Notes under the pieces: model-generated | Databases searched by the model: none | Told to the model about the DNA's origin: nothing | What the model saw: the letters and a program-made list of their open reading frames with translations, nothing else | From: CAZBDU01 sp964490725 | Lineage (GTDB): Bacteria; Spirochaetota; Spirochaetia; SZUA-6; DRHE01 | Length of the DNA: 62,884 nucleotides | NCBI GenBank assembly: GCA_964490725.1 | Contig: CAZBDU010000024.1 | Span: 1 to 62,884 of the forward strand | Direction of reading: 5' to 3' | Part shown: one piece after another, positions 8,014 through 16,190 of the stretch | How positions within the stretch are numbered: position 1 is the first letter of the stretch | How the letters are laid out: every line of letters starts with the position of its first letter | Translations under genes and position numbers: made by a program

Positions 8014-9141
8014 GTGAAGGTGCCGTTGAGTGCGTTGCTGCTGGCCGTCTTTCTCGCGGGGACGCCCGTGCTTTGCCCGGGCCAGGGGGTCAGCGTCTTC
8101 CATGACCCGCTGGCCTGGCAGAACCCCCAGCTGGCCCAGCCCAGCGGCGGGCTGATCAGCGACGAGGGTGGGGGCTACTTCCGCAACCTCTCCTACTACT
8201 ACACCGCCCGCCTGAACGACGGGATTGCCATCACCCTGGTGCTGTATCGCTGGACATACGGGATCCTGGGCGGATGGGGGCTGTTCGTGGCCGCCCTGGG
8301 GCCGGACGGGGTGCCCCACGTGCTCGACGCCCGGTTCGGCGAACCCACCGTGGAGATCACCGCGCACCGGTACCGGATATCCTTCAACGGGGGCACCGTG
8401 GAGGGCTCCAGCGCGCACCATCACATCGCCGTGGACCGCGAGGGGTTCGGCTGCGACCTGCAGATCGACAACCTGCTTCCTCCCTGGAGGCCCGGAGACG
8501 GAGTGGTGCGGCTGAGCGCCCAGGATGACATCTTCGTGCGCATGGCGGTGCCCGTGCCCTGGGCCACCGTGCGGGGCACGGTCCGGTTCGGGGAGCACAG
8601 GATTGCGGTCTCGGGACAGCTCTACGGGGACAGCAGCCTGGCCGTCCTGCCCATGAACCGGCAGAACAGCCCGCTGTACGCCTTCCGCGCCTTCAGCCCG
8701 CAGGAGGTCCCCGGCGGCGAGCGCTGGTTCGCCAGCATGCTGCTGTCCTACTCCGATCCGGCCTACGGGACCGTGCCCATCCCGACCATGATCCTGGCCC
8801 GGGGCGGGAAGTGGGTCTTCACCACCAAGGACTTCACCCTCATGCCCCTGGGGCTGCAGAAGGACCCGAGCACCGGCGCGACCTACCCCACCCGCATGGC
8901 CGTGTACGCCGAGCGGCACGGCTACGTTCTGAACGGCGTGTTCAGCAACAGCCGGCTGGTCTGGCTCACCGACGTGTTCAAGGAGCTGCCCCCGGTGCTG
9001 AAAGCCGTGGCGCAGGCCTTCCTCAAGCGGCCGGTGGTCTACCGCTTCGCCGGCGCCTTCCAGGGAACGGTGACCGACCCGGACGGCCAGTCACACCCCC
9101 TGGCTCTCTCCGGGCAGGGCGAGTACATCGAGATCCGTTAG
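8014..9141 (+). CDS. Exported lipocalin-like (AttH/CrtC-related) protein
   Basis: 375 residues with a clear signal peptide (KVPLSALLLAVFLAGTPVLCPGQG). The mature part is beta-rich with aromatic-glycine patterns (YYYTARLNDGIAITLVLYRW, ISFNGGTVEGSSAHHH, GERWFASMLLSYSDPAYGTVPIP) that recall the paired lipocalin domains of AttH, DUF2804 or carotenoid-hydratase-like proteins. This is a fold-level impression, not a functional assignment. Likely periplasmic. The GTG start has no ribosome site but a TATAAT 8 nt upstream. Monocistronic, and convergent with the radical SAM gene across a strong hairpin. Confidence 0.6.
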   Translation: MKVPLSALLLAVFLAGTPVLCPGQGVSVFHDPLAWQNPQLAQPSGGLISDEGGGYFRNLSYYYTARLNDGIAITLVLYRWTYGILGGWGLFVAALGPDGVPHVLDARFGEPTVEITAHRYRISFNGGTVEGSSAHHHIAVDREGFGCDLQIDNLLPPWRPGDGVVRLSAQDDIFVRMAVPVPWATVRGTVRFGEHRIAVSGQLYGDSSLAVLPMNRQNSPLYAFRAFSPQEVPGGERWFASMLLSYSDPAYGTVPIPTMILARGGKWVFTTKDFTLMPLGLQKDPSTGATYPTRMAVYAERHGYVLNGVFSNSRLVWLTDVFKELPPVLKAVAQAFLKRPVVYRFAGAFQGTVTDPDGQSHPLALSGQGEYIEIR

Positions 9142-9152
9142 GACGCCCGGGC

Positions 9153-9184
9153 CCTGCCGGCGCGGGCGTACCTGCGCCGGCAGG
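9153..9184. terminator. 11-bp stem between convergent genes, probable bidirectional terminator
   Basis: CCTGCCGGCGC and GCGCCGGCAGG form a perfect 11-bp stem with a 10-nt loop, 11 bp after the stop at 9141 and 18 bp before the stop of the minus-strand radical SAM gene. There is no T-run, so it may act as an RNA 3'-end stabiliser or a non-canonical terminator. Confidence 0.55.
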
Positions 9185-9202
9185 CGGCTCACCCGGGGGG
9201 CC

Positions 9203-10729
9203 TTAGGAGCCGCCGGCGCGGCGGCGGCGGGGCTCTTTGGCCAGCACCTCCGCCTCCCAGATGGGATCCATCAATGCCGCCAGGTCGGCTCCGTGCTGCT
9301 TCAACCCTTCCTGGTAGGGTGCATCCTGCAATGCTTCAGCCCCCGTCGGGTCGATCGGTTTGGGGCGATGCTTCTGCAGCAGCGGGTGCATGAACTCATA
9401 GTGGTCCTTGATGGGGCAGGGAATCATGAAGTTGCCCGTCTCCTCCGGCGGCTTCTCCAGGCCGTACTCGTTCTGCCACTGCCGGATCTCCTTCATGAAG
9501 GGGTGCTGCAGGACGTCGTTCAGGGTTTTGCCCTCCCGGTAGACGTCGCGGATGTTGACCGGCGAGTAGGGATTGAACACGCAGGGGGTGACGTTCCCGT
9601 TCCACTCGATGTAGAAGTACCCGCCGGCGCGCCCCGCCGAGATGCAGCCGTTGGAGATGGAGCCGGAGTTCCAGAAGTCGGCGATGAACATCTTCCGCTT
9701 GCGCACCGCCTCCCAGGTGTCCCGGTACATCTGCAGGCGCTGCTCGGGGGTCAGGACCATGTCCAGCGTCTGCTGCCGCCCGATGGGCATGTACTGGAAG
9801 ATCCAGATGTACAGGGCGCCCAGATCGTCCAGGTAGCGCGAGAACAGCTCCTCGGTAAACAGGTGCGCGTTCTGGCGGAAGGCGGTGATCGAAACCCCGT
9901 AGGGCACTCCGTACCTCTGCAGGTTCTCGAAGGCCTGCAGGATCTTGTCGTAGATCCCCTGCCCGCGCCGGTTGTCGGTCTCCTCCCGGTAGCCCTCCAC
10001 GGATATCGCGGGAGTGACGTTGCCCAGCTCGGCCAGCCTCCGGGCGTTGCGATCGTTCAGCAGCGTCCCGTTGGTGTAGACCAGGAAGAAGTTGTCGGGA
10101 TACCGCTCGAAGACGTCGAAGATGGTCTTGCCCTGGCTGCGGTACATGAAAGGCTCCCCGCCGGAGATGACGGTGAACCAGGAGCCCCACAGCTCCTTCT
10201 TCTCGCGCAGAATCCGGTCGAAGACGTCGAACTCCAGGGTCTCCTCCGGGGCCACCGAGGCGTTGGCGTAGCACCCGGTGCAGTTGAGATTGCAGCACTT
10301 GGTGGGGCTGACCGTCAGGAAAGCCGGAGGCTCCTCCCCGAACCGCTCGCGGAAGGCGGCCTGCGCCGCCGGCTGCCAGGTAGGCGCCTGCATCATTGCC
10401 GGCAGCACTCGATCCATGAGCGCCTGCCGGATCACGGGCTTGTCCTCGATGGCGTTGAGAAACTTGGAAACCGAGTGAATCACCGCGCGGCCCACGTTGG
10501 CCCGTTCCTTCCTGGCCATCAGCGGGTTGCCCGGATCGTCCATGAGGTAGTTGACCAGAATGCGTTCGAGGACCTTCAGCACCCCCTTGCGGAAAAGCCG
10601 GTTGTCGAAGGTGTACTGCAGCAGCTTTCGGTCGTATCGAGCCACCACGCTGCCCAGGTCGGGGAGCCTGACGAGCCTGCCGATCATGTCGCCTACCCTT
10701 GTGGTCTTGGCCTCCTGCACTGTAGACAT
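9203..10729 (-). CDS. Radical SAM protein with C-terminal cysteine-rich (SPASM-like) region
   Basis: 508 residues. The radical SAM cluster motif C-x3-C-x2-C is present as CCNLNCTGCYA near residue 150, followed by SGGEPF (SAM binding) and TNGTLL. The C-terminal part has further cysteines (SNGCISAGRAGG, VTPCVFNP, MIPCPIKDHYEF), which suggests auxiliary iron-sulfur sites. The first ~140 residues are helical and not part of the core. The target is unknown; similar proteins modify peptides or cofactors. The ATG at 10729 has a GGGAGGA site; the upstream frame to 10819 is rejected because it crosses the predicted transcription start. Confidence 0.88.
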   Translation of the reverse strand: MSTVQEAKTTRVGDMIGRLVRLPDLGSVVARYDRKLLQYTFDNRLFRKGVLKVLERILVNYLMDDPGNPLMARKERANVGRAVIHSVSKFLNAIEDKPVIRQALMDRVLPAMMQAPTWQPAAQAAFRERFGEEPPAFLTVSPTKCCNLNCTGCYANASVAPEETLEFDVFDRILREKKELWGSWFTVISGGEPFMYRSQGKTIFDVFERYPDNFFLVYTNGTLLNDRNARRLAELGNVTPAISVEGYREETDNRRGQGIYDKILQAFENLQRYGVPYGVSITAFRQNAHLFTEELFSRYLDDLGALYIWIFQYMPIGRQQTLDMVLTPEQRLQMYRDTWEAVRKRKMFIADFWNSGSISNGCISAGRAGGYFYIEWNGNVTPCVFNPYSPVNIRDVYREGKTLNDVLQHPFMKEIRQWQNEYGLEKPPEETGNFMIPCPIKDHYEFMHPLLQKHRPKPIDPTGAEALQDAPYQEGLKQHGADLAALMDPIWEAEVLAKEPRRRRAGGS

Positions 10730-10743
10730 TGCGTCCTCCCTCT

Positions 10744-10767
10744 GGGTCCGAATGCATCCCCGGACCC
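10744..10767 (-). promoter_or_regulatory. Hairpin in the 5' leader of the radical SAM mRNA
   Basis: GGGTCCG and CGGACCC form a perfect 7-bp stem with a 10-nt loop, ending about 14 nt before the ATG at 10729 and next to its ribosome site. Could control translation or be fortuitous. Confidence 0.35.
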
Positions 10768-10795
10768 CACTTTTGTTTCCATAGGGTCTCGACTC

Positions 10796-10819
10796 ATTAT
10801 ACCCTATGCCCAAAGGCAT
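10796..10819 (-). promoter_or_regulatory. -10 box and dyad upstream of the radical SAM gene
   Basis: On the minus strand TATAAT lies at 10796-10801, giving a leader of about 60 nt. Immediately upstream, in the -10/-35 spacer, ATGCC-N4-GGCAT (10806-10819) is a short perfect dyad that could be an operator. No good -35 at 17 bp (AGGCGA), so activation or extended -10 recognition is possible. Confidence 0.4.
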
Positions 10820-10888
10820 CGCCTGTCTATGCTCTCATTAGGTTATGGGAGGTTAAGCGGTGCGGGGCCCGGAGGCCGGGCGGACGCG

Positions 10889-10917
10889 TTGACAGCCCCC
10901 GCTGGCGGGTCTACACT
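10889..10917 (+). promoter_or_regulatory. Sigma70-type promoter of the PadR gene with dyad in the spacer
   Basis: TTGACA (10889-10894), 17-bp spacer, TACACT (10912-10917). The predicted start of transcription near 10924 excludes the in-frame ATG at 10921, which settles the start at 10939. The spacer holds CCCGC-TG-GCGGG (10898-10909), a likely operator, probably for PadR itself. Confidence 0.7.
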
Positions 10918-10938
10918 TGGATGGTAAACGGGGGGAAC

Positions 10939-11286
10939 ATGAGCGCAACCGCCTACGACGCGGACCTTCTTCGCGGCAACACCGAGGTGATGCTGCTGTA
11001 CCTCATCAGCGAACGGGGCGAGGCCTACGGGTACCAGCTCATCAAGGACATCGAAAAGCGCAGCCGCGGCTTCTTCCGCTTTCGGGAGGGCACGGTCTAC
11101 CCGGCGCTGCGCAAGCTGGAGAACGAGGGGCTGCTCCAGGGTCAGTGGCGGCGATTGGCGGGCGGCCAGGAACGGCGCTACTACCGCATCACTCCAGCGG
11201 GCGGAGAGTTTCTGCAGCGCAAGCTGGTGATGTGGCAGAGCTTCACCACGGCCATGCAGCTGATCTTCAGCTCCCCCGGGGAGTAG
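10939..11286 (+). CDS. PadR family transcriptional regulator
   Basis: 115 residues. Winged-helix repressor: LLRGNTEVMLLYLISERGEAYGYQLI is the standard PadR opening, followed by REGTVYPALRKLENEGLL (recognition helix and wing) and RRYYRITPAG. The ATG at 10939 has a GGGGG site just upstream. The HAAS/DUF1700-type membrane protein gene starts 16 bp after its stop, the usual partner of this PadR subtype, so the regulator very likely represses its own operon through the dyad in the promoter. Confidence 0.9.
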   Translation: MSATAYDADLLRGNTEVMLLYLISERGEAYGYQLIKDIEKRSRGFFRFREGTVYPALRKLENEGLLQGQWRRLAGGQERRYYRITPAGGEFLQRKLVMWQSFTTAMQLIFSSPGE

Positions 11287-11302
11287 CAACCCGATCGGAG
11301 CC

Positions 11303-12271
11303 ATGCTGACCGAAGTCGACAGCTACCTCCGTAAAGTCAAGTCCCACCTCCATCTGGATTCCGCGACCGAATCCCGGGTGGTCCGGGAGCTGTACAGCCA
11401 TTTCCAGGAGAAGATCTCCGATCTCCGCGGCCAGGGGCAGTCCGAGTCAGAGGCCGAGCGCCTGGCAATTCAGGCCTTCGGCGAGGCCAGGGACGTGGCA
11501 CGCAGGATGTACGAGGCCCACAGCGCCGGCAGCTGGACGGATGCGTTCCTGGTGGCGCAGCCGCACCTGATCGCCGCGGCCCTGTTTGCCACCCACTTCT
11601 GGCGCTACCCTGCGGCGCTGATCGCAGCCTCCGGCACCGTAGGGCTCATCACGCTGCTGACCGTGCGGCGGGGCAGGCCGAACTGGCTGCCCACCTGGAT
11701 CGGCTACTCCCTGGTGCCCCTGATCGTGGCGGCGTATTTCTCCCGGGGCATGCTGCTCCGCGCGGCGGCCTACCTGCTGCAGGGACGAGGCAGCCCGCCG
11801 CCGGTGTGGACGCTGGCCCTGCTCTGCGCCTTGTACGGCCTCACGGTCTGGATGTTCTTGCGCAACCTGCTGCATTCCGCCAGGCGGGACTGGATCTTCG
11901 CTTCCCTGATGATCTGTCCCATTCCGGCGCTGGGCAGCTGGCTGGTGCGCATGGATCAGATCTCCGGCCTGCCCGGGGAGTACGGACCCATCGTCCTGAT
12001 CCAGTGGGACACGGTGCTCTCGGCGGTGGTCCTGGTGCTGGGCGCCTCCGCGGTGCTGACAGTTCGGCTGCGGCGGCGGCTGCTGAAGGCCGGCACCATC
12101 CTGGTGTCCGGCTCCACCGGGGCGGCGGTGGTGATCCAGACCCTGTGGAGCGACCTGCACTTCTTCCAGCTCACCGCCGCTTCCCTTCTGATCCTGCTGT
12201 TCCTGCTGGTGCCCGCCCTGATTGAAGCCATGGTCGGCGGCGTCCCGCACGGGCAGGGCGGCCCCGCCTGA
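11303..12271 (+). CDS. HAAS/DUF1700-type membrane protein, PadR partner
   Basis: 322 residues. The first ~75 are the soluble HAAS-like domain found in partners of PadR regulators (VDSYLRKVKSHLHLDS, VVRELYSHFQEKISDL, AFGEARDVARRMYEAH). The rest is about eight hydrophobic segments, ending in a Leu-rich helix (SLLILLFLLVPALIEAMVGG). Inner membrane. Function unknown; such pairs are often linked to envelope stress responses, which is family context rather than evidence here. Start ATG with CGGAG upstream. Confidence 0.75.
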   Translation: MLTEVDSYLRKVKSHLHLDSATESRVVRELYSHFQEKISDLRGQGQSESEAERLAIQAFGEARDVARRMYEAHSAGSWTDAFLVAQPHLIAAALFATHFWRYPAALIAASGTVGLITLLTVRRGRPNWLPTWIGYSLVPLIVAAYFSRGMLLRAAAYLLQGRGSPPPVWTLALLCALYGLTVWMFLRNLLHSARRDWIFASLMICPIPALGSWLVRMDQISGLPGEYGPIVLIQWDTVLSAVVLVLGASAVLTVRLRRRLLKAGTILVSGSTGAAVVIQTLWSDLHFFQLTAASLLILLFLLVPALIEAMVGGVPHGQGGPA

Positions 12272-12324
12272 GCCGCTCGGGGGCGGGCGGCCCGCCGGGG
12301 CGCGCTCCGGCCGTCTGGCTGCCC

Positions 12325-12690
12325 CAGCAGGTTCCACACCCACTGGGCGTGGAAGATGGTCAGCGCCAGCAGCGCGGTCCTGGCCATGGGAAGGGAGATG
12401 CGCGCAAAAATGACGTACTCGTTGGTCCCGTCGATGCGCGCGCTCTCGATGAAGTCGTCCGGGACCGCGTAGAAGAATTGCCTCGTCATGAACACCCCGA
12501 AGGCGGTCAAGCTCTCCGGTACGATCAGGCCCAGGTGGGAGTTCTGCATCCCCAGCCTGCGCACCAGAATGAACAGAGGCACCACGATGGCCTCGAAGGT
12601 GATCATGATGGTGGACAGCACCACCATGAACAGCACCGCGTTGCCCTTGAAGCGGTACTTCGCGAAGCCGTAGCGAGGCGCCGGCAGGCG
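12325..12690 (-). pseudogene. MalG-type sugar ABC permease remnant
   Basis: Without an intact start or end, the frame reads YGFAKYRFKGNAVLFMVVL, then VPLFILVRRLGM, GVFMTRQFFYAVPDDFIESA and RIDGTNEYVIFARISLPMAR, breaking off after HAQWVWN. This is the membrane part of a MalG/AraQ-type permease, including the EAA loop that contacts the ATPase. The C-terminal ~40 residues are lost where the frame runs into sequence next to the HAAS gene. The remnant of the partner permease is fused directly upstream. Confidence 0.7.
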
Positions 12691-12700
12691 ATGGAGATCA

Positions 12701-12840
12701 GCCCCGTACCCTGGGCAGAAAGACCATCCCCTGCAGCACGTTCTTGCAGCGGATCAACCTGCTTGCGAACATGATGGCGAAGGTGAAGGCCAGCACGTTG
12801 ATGCCGGCCACGCTCACGGCGCTGAAGTGAATCGCGCCCG
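12701..12840 (-). pseudogene. MalF-type sugar ABC permease remnant
   Basis: The frame contains FSAVSVAGINVLAFTFAIMF, ASRLIRCKNVLQGMVFLPR: the N-terminal transmembrane part of a MalF-type permease. The sequence then passes directly into the middle of the MalG-type remnant, so a deletion removed most of malF and the start of malG. No binding protein or ATPase gene remains nearby. Confidence 0.6.
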
Positions 12841-12921
12841 GTTCGCTTCGGTCAAGAGTTTTGTCGCAGTGTGTCACTAACCCGGCGGACGTCCTCTTGC
12901 GCCGCCCGGGCATTTCATTTA

Positions 12922-12936
12922 GAGTTTACTAAACTC
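12922..12936. promoter_or_regulatory. 15-bp palindrome between ABC remnant and PTS gene
   Basis: GAGTTTA-C-TAAACTC, perfect 7-bp arms. It resembles operators of sugar-responsive ROK/NagC or LacI-type repressors. It lies upstream of both the minus-strand permease remnants and the plus-strand PTS gene at 13032 and probably once controlled a sugar uptake operon. Confidence 0.5.
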
Positions 12937-12985
12937 CCGGGAAGAGGCGCGGCCGTTGGGCCACAATTCCGTCTAACTCCGGGGC

Positions 12986-13006
12986 CGGGAGCCTGGCGGG
13001 CTCCCG
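12986..13006 (+). promoter_or_regulatory. Hairpin in the leader of the PTS IIC gene
   Basis: CGGGAGCC and GGCTCCCG pair over 8 bp with a 5-nt loop, 25 nt before the ATG at 13032 and just before its GGAGAGAGAG ribosome site. No T-run. Possible mRNA stabiliser or attenuation element. Confidence 0.35.
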
Positions 13007-13031
13007 CATCATCCTGCAGGCGGAGAGAGAG

Positions 13032-14408
13032 ATGGAACTGCTGTCCCGAGCCCTCGACACCTTCTTCAGCTTCAAGGCCTACGTGATGCTGCCGGTGGTG
13101 ATCTTCGTGCTTGCCCTCGTTGTGCGCATGAAGGTCACCGACGCCCTCCTGGCGGCCCTCAGGGTGGCGGTGGGTTTTGCCGGCATCTTCATCGTCTTCA
13201 ACTTCTTCGTCTCATCGATAGGGCCGGCGGTGCAGTCCTTCATCCAGAAGCGGGGCTTGAGCTACCCGATCCTGGATGTGGGCTGGCCGCCTCTGGCGGC
13301 CATCACCTGGGCTTCGAAAGTGGCCCCCCTGTCCATTCCGCTGGTGATCCTCATCAACCTCCTCATGCTGGCCACCAACACTACCCGCATCGTCAACATA
13401 GACGTGTGGAACTACTGGCACTTCGCCCTGGTGGGGGCTCTGCTCTCCCAGACCACGGGGAATCTACTGCTGGGGCTGGGTGCCACGGCGCTCATTGCCG
13501 CGTTCTCCTTCAAGATGGCCGATTGGAGCGCCCCCCTGGTGGAGCAGGAGGCCGGCCTTTCGGGGATCGCCGTCACCACCCTTTCGGTGAACGGCCTGGT
13601 GCCGGTGGGGGTGGCCGGAAACGCCCTCCTGGAGCGGATCCCGGGCCTGCGCCGGCTGCGATGGAACCCCGAGGAGCGCCGCCAGGGGGTGGGCATCCTC
13701 GGCGAGCCCATGATCATCGGCGTGGTGATCGGGGTATTCCTGGGCCTGATCGCCGGCTATGGCGTCCGCAAGCTCCTGGAGCTGTGCGTGCACATCGCGG
13801 CGGTGATGTTCCTGCTCCCGCACTGCGGCGCGCTCATCGGGAGGGGCATGGAGCCTTTCTCCCTGCAGCTCAAAGGGGCCATCCAGAAGATCTTCCCCGG
13901 GAAGACCAACTTGTACGTGGGCATGGACTCGGGCGTGCTCATGAAAAACAACTCGGTCATCATCACGGGGCTGATCCTCATGCCCATCTCCCTGGGCCTG
14001 GCCTTCGCGGTTCCGGGCAACGGCAGCATCCCGCTGGGAGACCTGGCCAACCTGATCTCGGTCATGTCGCTCATCGTGCTGACCACCCGCAACAACGTTT
14101 TCCGGGCCGTGCTCGTCGGGGTGCCCATTGTCATCGGCTACCTGCTGATCGCCACGCGCCTGGCGCCGCTGTTCACCGCCCTCTCCTCCCAGACAGGGGC
14201 CCTGAGCGAGCAGAACTATCCCGGGCTGATCACCGCCTTCACCGACGGGGGCAATCCCATCCGCTACTGGTTCTACCACATGTTCCGCGGCAGCTGGGTC
14301 GCCCTGGCGGTGATCCCGCCGGCGCTGCTTCTGATGTTCTTCACCTGGAGGAAGTACCGGAGCTGGGTCGGCAAAGCGGCGGACACGCCGGCCCGCCGGC
14401 GGAGGTAG
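13032..14408 (+). CDS. gatC: PTS system galactitol-type IIC component
   Basis: 458 residues, about ten membrane segments. Matches the GatC family of PTS permeases: FSFKAYVMLPVVIFVLAL at the N-terminus, then NTTRIVNIDVWNYWHF, LPHCGALIGRGMEPF, GKTNLYVGMDSGVLMKNNSV and GNGSIPLGDLANL. The family imports and phosphorylates galactitol or related polyols together with IIA and IIB proteins. Neither gatA nor gatB is adjacent, so it either works with subunits encoded elsewhere or has another polyol-like substrate. Sits beside the decayed ABC sugar permeases, so it may have replaced them (inference). The symbol denotes family only. Confidence 0.85.
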   Translation: MELLSRALDTFFSFKAYVMLPVVIFVLALVVRMKVTDALLAALRVAVGFAGIFIVFNFFVSSIGPAVQSFIQKRGLSYPILDVGWPPLAAITWASKVAPLSIPLVILINLLMLATNTTRIVNIDVWNYWHFALVGALLSQTTGNLLLGLGATALIAAFSFKMADWSAPLVEQEAGLSGIAVTTLSVNGLVPVGVAGNALLERIPGLRRLRWNPEERRQGVGILGEPMIIGVVIGVFLGLIAGYGVRKLLELCVHIAAVMFLLPHCGALIGRGMEPFSLQLKGAIQKIFPGKTNLYVGMDSGVLMKNNSVIITGLILMPISLGLAFAVPGNGSIPLGDLANLISVMSLIVLTTRNNVFRAVLVGVPIVIGYLLIATRLAPLFTALSSQTGALSEQNYPGLITAFTDGGNPIRYWFYHMFRGSWVALAVIPPALLLMFFTWRKYRSWVGKAADTPARRRR

Positions 14409-14430
14409 AGCACCCCGCCTTGACCATCTC

Positions 14431-16014
14431 TCAGTCCAGCGGCAGGTCGCGCTTGTACTCCACCAGGTCGTGGATCCCCGCCTCTTTCTTGCCGGCCTCG
14501 CTCATTCGCTCCATGAGGATCGCCCCGTCGAAGGCGGCCCGGTGCAGGGAGGGCAGGTCGCGGTAGCCCAGGGACTGGAGACACTTGCGGATGCCGTTCT
14601 TGATCTGGGGCACCCAGTGAGAGACCGGCCCCTTGGAGCGCACCGTGCCCACCACGCCCTCGCCCACCATGGCCTCCAGAGTTTCCTCGTCGTAGCGGTC
14701 GGCGCTGCCGCGCACCATCGCCTCGATGGAGCCCATGCCCTTGTACTCCTTGAGCTTGCGGCCCTGGCGGTCGTAGACCACCTGGCCGGGAGCCTCGTCG
14801 GTGCCCGCCAGCATGGAGCCCAGCATGACCGCGTCCGCGAAGAGCAGCCCCTTGCCGATCGCCGAGAAGGTGCCGTAGCCGCCGTCGGAGATCACCGGGA
14901 CGGCCGGCTCGATGCCGCGCTCCGCGCAGTGGCGGCGCACCGCCTGTGCGCAGGAGTAGGTTGCGGTGATCTGGGAGCGCGTCCCCAGGCTCACCTGGGA
15001 GGTGGAGCAGATGGAGCCCACCCCCTTGCCCACGCGGATGGCGTCGGCGCCCCACTCCACGCCCGCCAGCGCTCCGCCGGTGGTGGCCACGTTGCCGTAG
15101 ACCACATCGATGTGCGGGTACTGTCCCTTCAGGTACTCCAGCACCTGCTTCTCGTGCAGGGAGTTTCCGTGGGAGCTGTCGATCACCAGAAAATCCGCCC
15201 CGGCCCTGACCAGCTCCGCCGCGCGTTCCCGGGTCTCTTCCAGGCCGGTCTTCACTGCCGCTCCCACGATCAGGCTGTTGTTGCGGTCCTTGATGCTGTC
15301 CGGGTAGGCGTCGCTCTTCTCGATGTCGGTGCGCGTGACCAGCGAGTCGAGCTCCCCCCGGTCGTTCACGATGAGAAGGACCCCGGCGTGGCTCTCCAGG
15401 AGAATGTCATTGGCCTTCTGCAGGCGCGCCACGTCGTCGGTGGGAAGATCGCTCAGATGGACGATCTGGTGGCGCAGCTTCTCCTCCGGGGCCATCCGTT
15501 CGGCCACCTTCATGTGGGCGTGCTTCTGGCCGGAGTAGTCGTTCTTGGTCAGCAGACCCACCAGGCGGCGCCCGTTCCTGGAATCGGCGGCCGGTTCCGT
15601 GATGGGCAGCGTGGAGATGCCCGTGTCGTTGCGGATGCGCACCGCCTCCGCGATCAGGTCCCCCGGGGTGAGGGTAATGGGGTCCATCACGAAGCCGTTC
15701 TCGAAGCGCTTTACCCTCAGGACCTCCTCCGCCTGCTCCTGGATGCTCAGGTTGTAGTGGATGACGGCGGGGAAACCCTGCAGCGCCACGGCGGTGGCCA
15801 GCCGGTGCTCGCTCACGTCCTCCATGGGAGAGGCCACCAGAGGAACGTTGATGACGATATTGCGGGTGATCCTGCTCCTGAGGTCCACCTCATTCACGCC
15901 GAAGTCGATGGTGCGCGGCTGGAGAATGCACAAATCGTCGAAGGTCAGGCTCTCGCCCCGGAAGCGCTGGAAGAACTCCGCGCTGCTGAGGGCCAGGGGA
16001 TCGATGCGTTCCAT
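14431..16014 (-). CDS. guaB: IMP dehydrogenase with variant catalytic loop
   Basis: 527 residues. NAD-dependent oxidation of IMP to XMP, the committed step to GMP. Full TIM barrel with two inserted CBS domains (about 115-245), LTFDDLCILQPRTIDF at the N-terminus, DSSHGNSLHEK, GNVATTGGALAGVEWGADAIRVG, and the active-site loop GVGSICSTSQV in place of the usual GPGSICTTR. The catalytic cysteine is kept, but the following Thr-Thr-Arg is Ser-Thr-Ser. SDGGYGTFSAIGKGL and the flap residues ADRYDEETLEAMVGEG are present. Upstream TTGACA and TATGAA (18-bp spacer) end 5 nt before the ATG. Confidence 0.93.
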   Translation of the reverse strand: MERIDPLALSSAEFFQRFRGESLTFDDLCILQPRTIDFGVNEVDLRSRITRNIVINVPLVASPMEDVSEHRLATAVALQGFPAVIHYNLSIQEQAEEVLRVKRFENGFVMDPITLTPGDLIAEAVRIRNDTGISTLPITEPAADSRNGRRLVGLLTKNDYSGQKHAHMKVAERMAPEEKLRHQIVHLSDLPTDDVARLQKANDILLESHAGVLLIVNDRGELDSLVTRTDIEKSDAYPDSIKDRNNSLIVGAAVKTGLEETRERAAELVRAGADFLVIDSSHGNSLHEKQVLEYLKGQYPHIDVVYGNVATTGGALAGVEWGADAIRVGKGVGSICSTSQVSLGTRSQITATYSCAQAVRRHCAERGIEPAVPVISDGGYGTFSAIGKGLLFADAVMLGSMLAGTDEAPGQVVYDRQGRKLKEYKGMGSIEAMVRGSADRYDEETLEAMVGEGVVGTVRSKGPVSHWVPQIKNGIRKCLQSLGYRDLPSLHRAAFDGAILMERMSEAGKKEAGIHDLVEYKRDLPLD

Positions 16015-16019
16015 GCTCC

Positions 16020-16049
16020 TTCATAGCAGAACGCCGGGGTGTTTGTCAA
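16020..16049 (-). promoter_or_regulatory. guaB promoter
   Basis: On the minus strand TTGACA (16044-16049), 18-bp spacer and TATGAA (16020-16025), only 5 nt before the guaB ATG at 16014. The GGAG between -10 and ATG could not be in the transcript if it starts at the usual distance, so the mRNA would be leaderless. Confidence 0.55.
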
Positions 16050-16146
16050 AGGAGACCCGGAGAGCGCGTGGAGCCGGACGGCTTGGGGCGGCTGCCCTGG
16101 CCTCAACGGCCGCAGCGTGCCGGGCTGCAGCCCCTGCGGGAGGGGC

Positions 16147-16173
16147 CGCGGCCGCGGGGGGGGCCGCGTTTTT
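16147..16173 (+). terminator. Intrinsic-terminator-like hairpin with no obvious upstream gene
   Basis: CGCGGCC and GGCCGCG form a 7-bp all-GC stem with an 8-nt loop, followed by five T on the plus strand. The only annotated gene upstream (guaB) runs away from it on the other strand, so it would end an unknown plus-strand transcript or insulate the next promoter at 16191. Confidence 0.45.
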
Positions 16174-16190
16174 CCTTCCCCCCACAAGGT

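Noticed and set aside
9293..10927. 544-codon open frame antisense to the radical SAM gene
   Set aside because: High-GC shadow; the minus-strand frame has full radical SAM motifs and a ribosome site.
12349..12774. 141-codon plus-strand frame over the ABC permease remnants
   Set aside because: Complement of the recognisable permease remnant; no independent signal.
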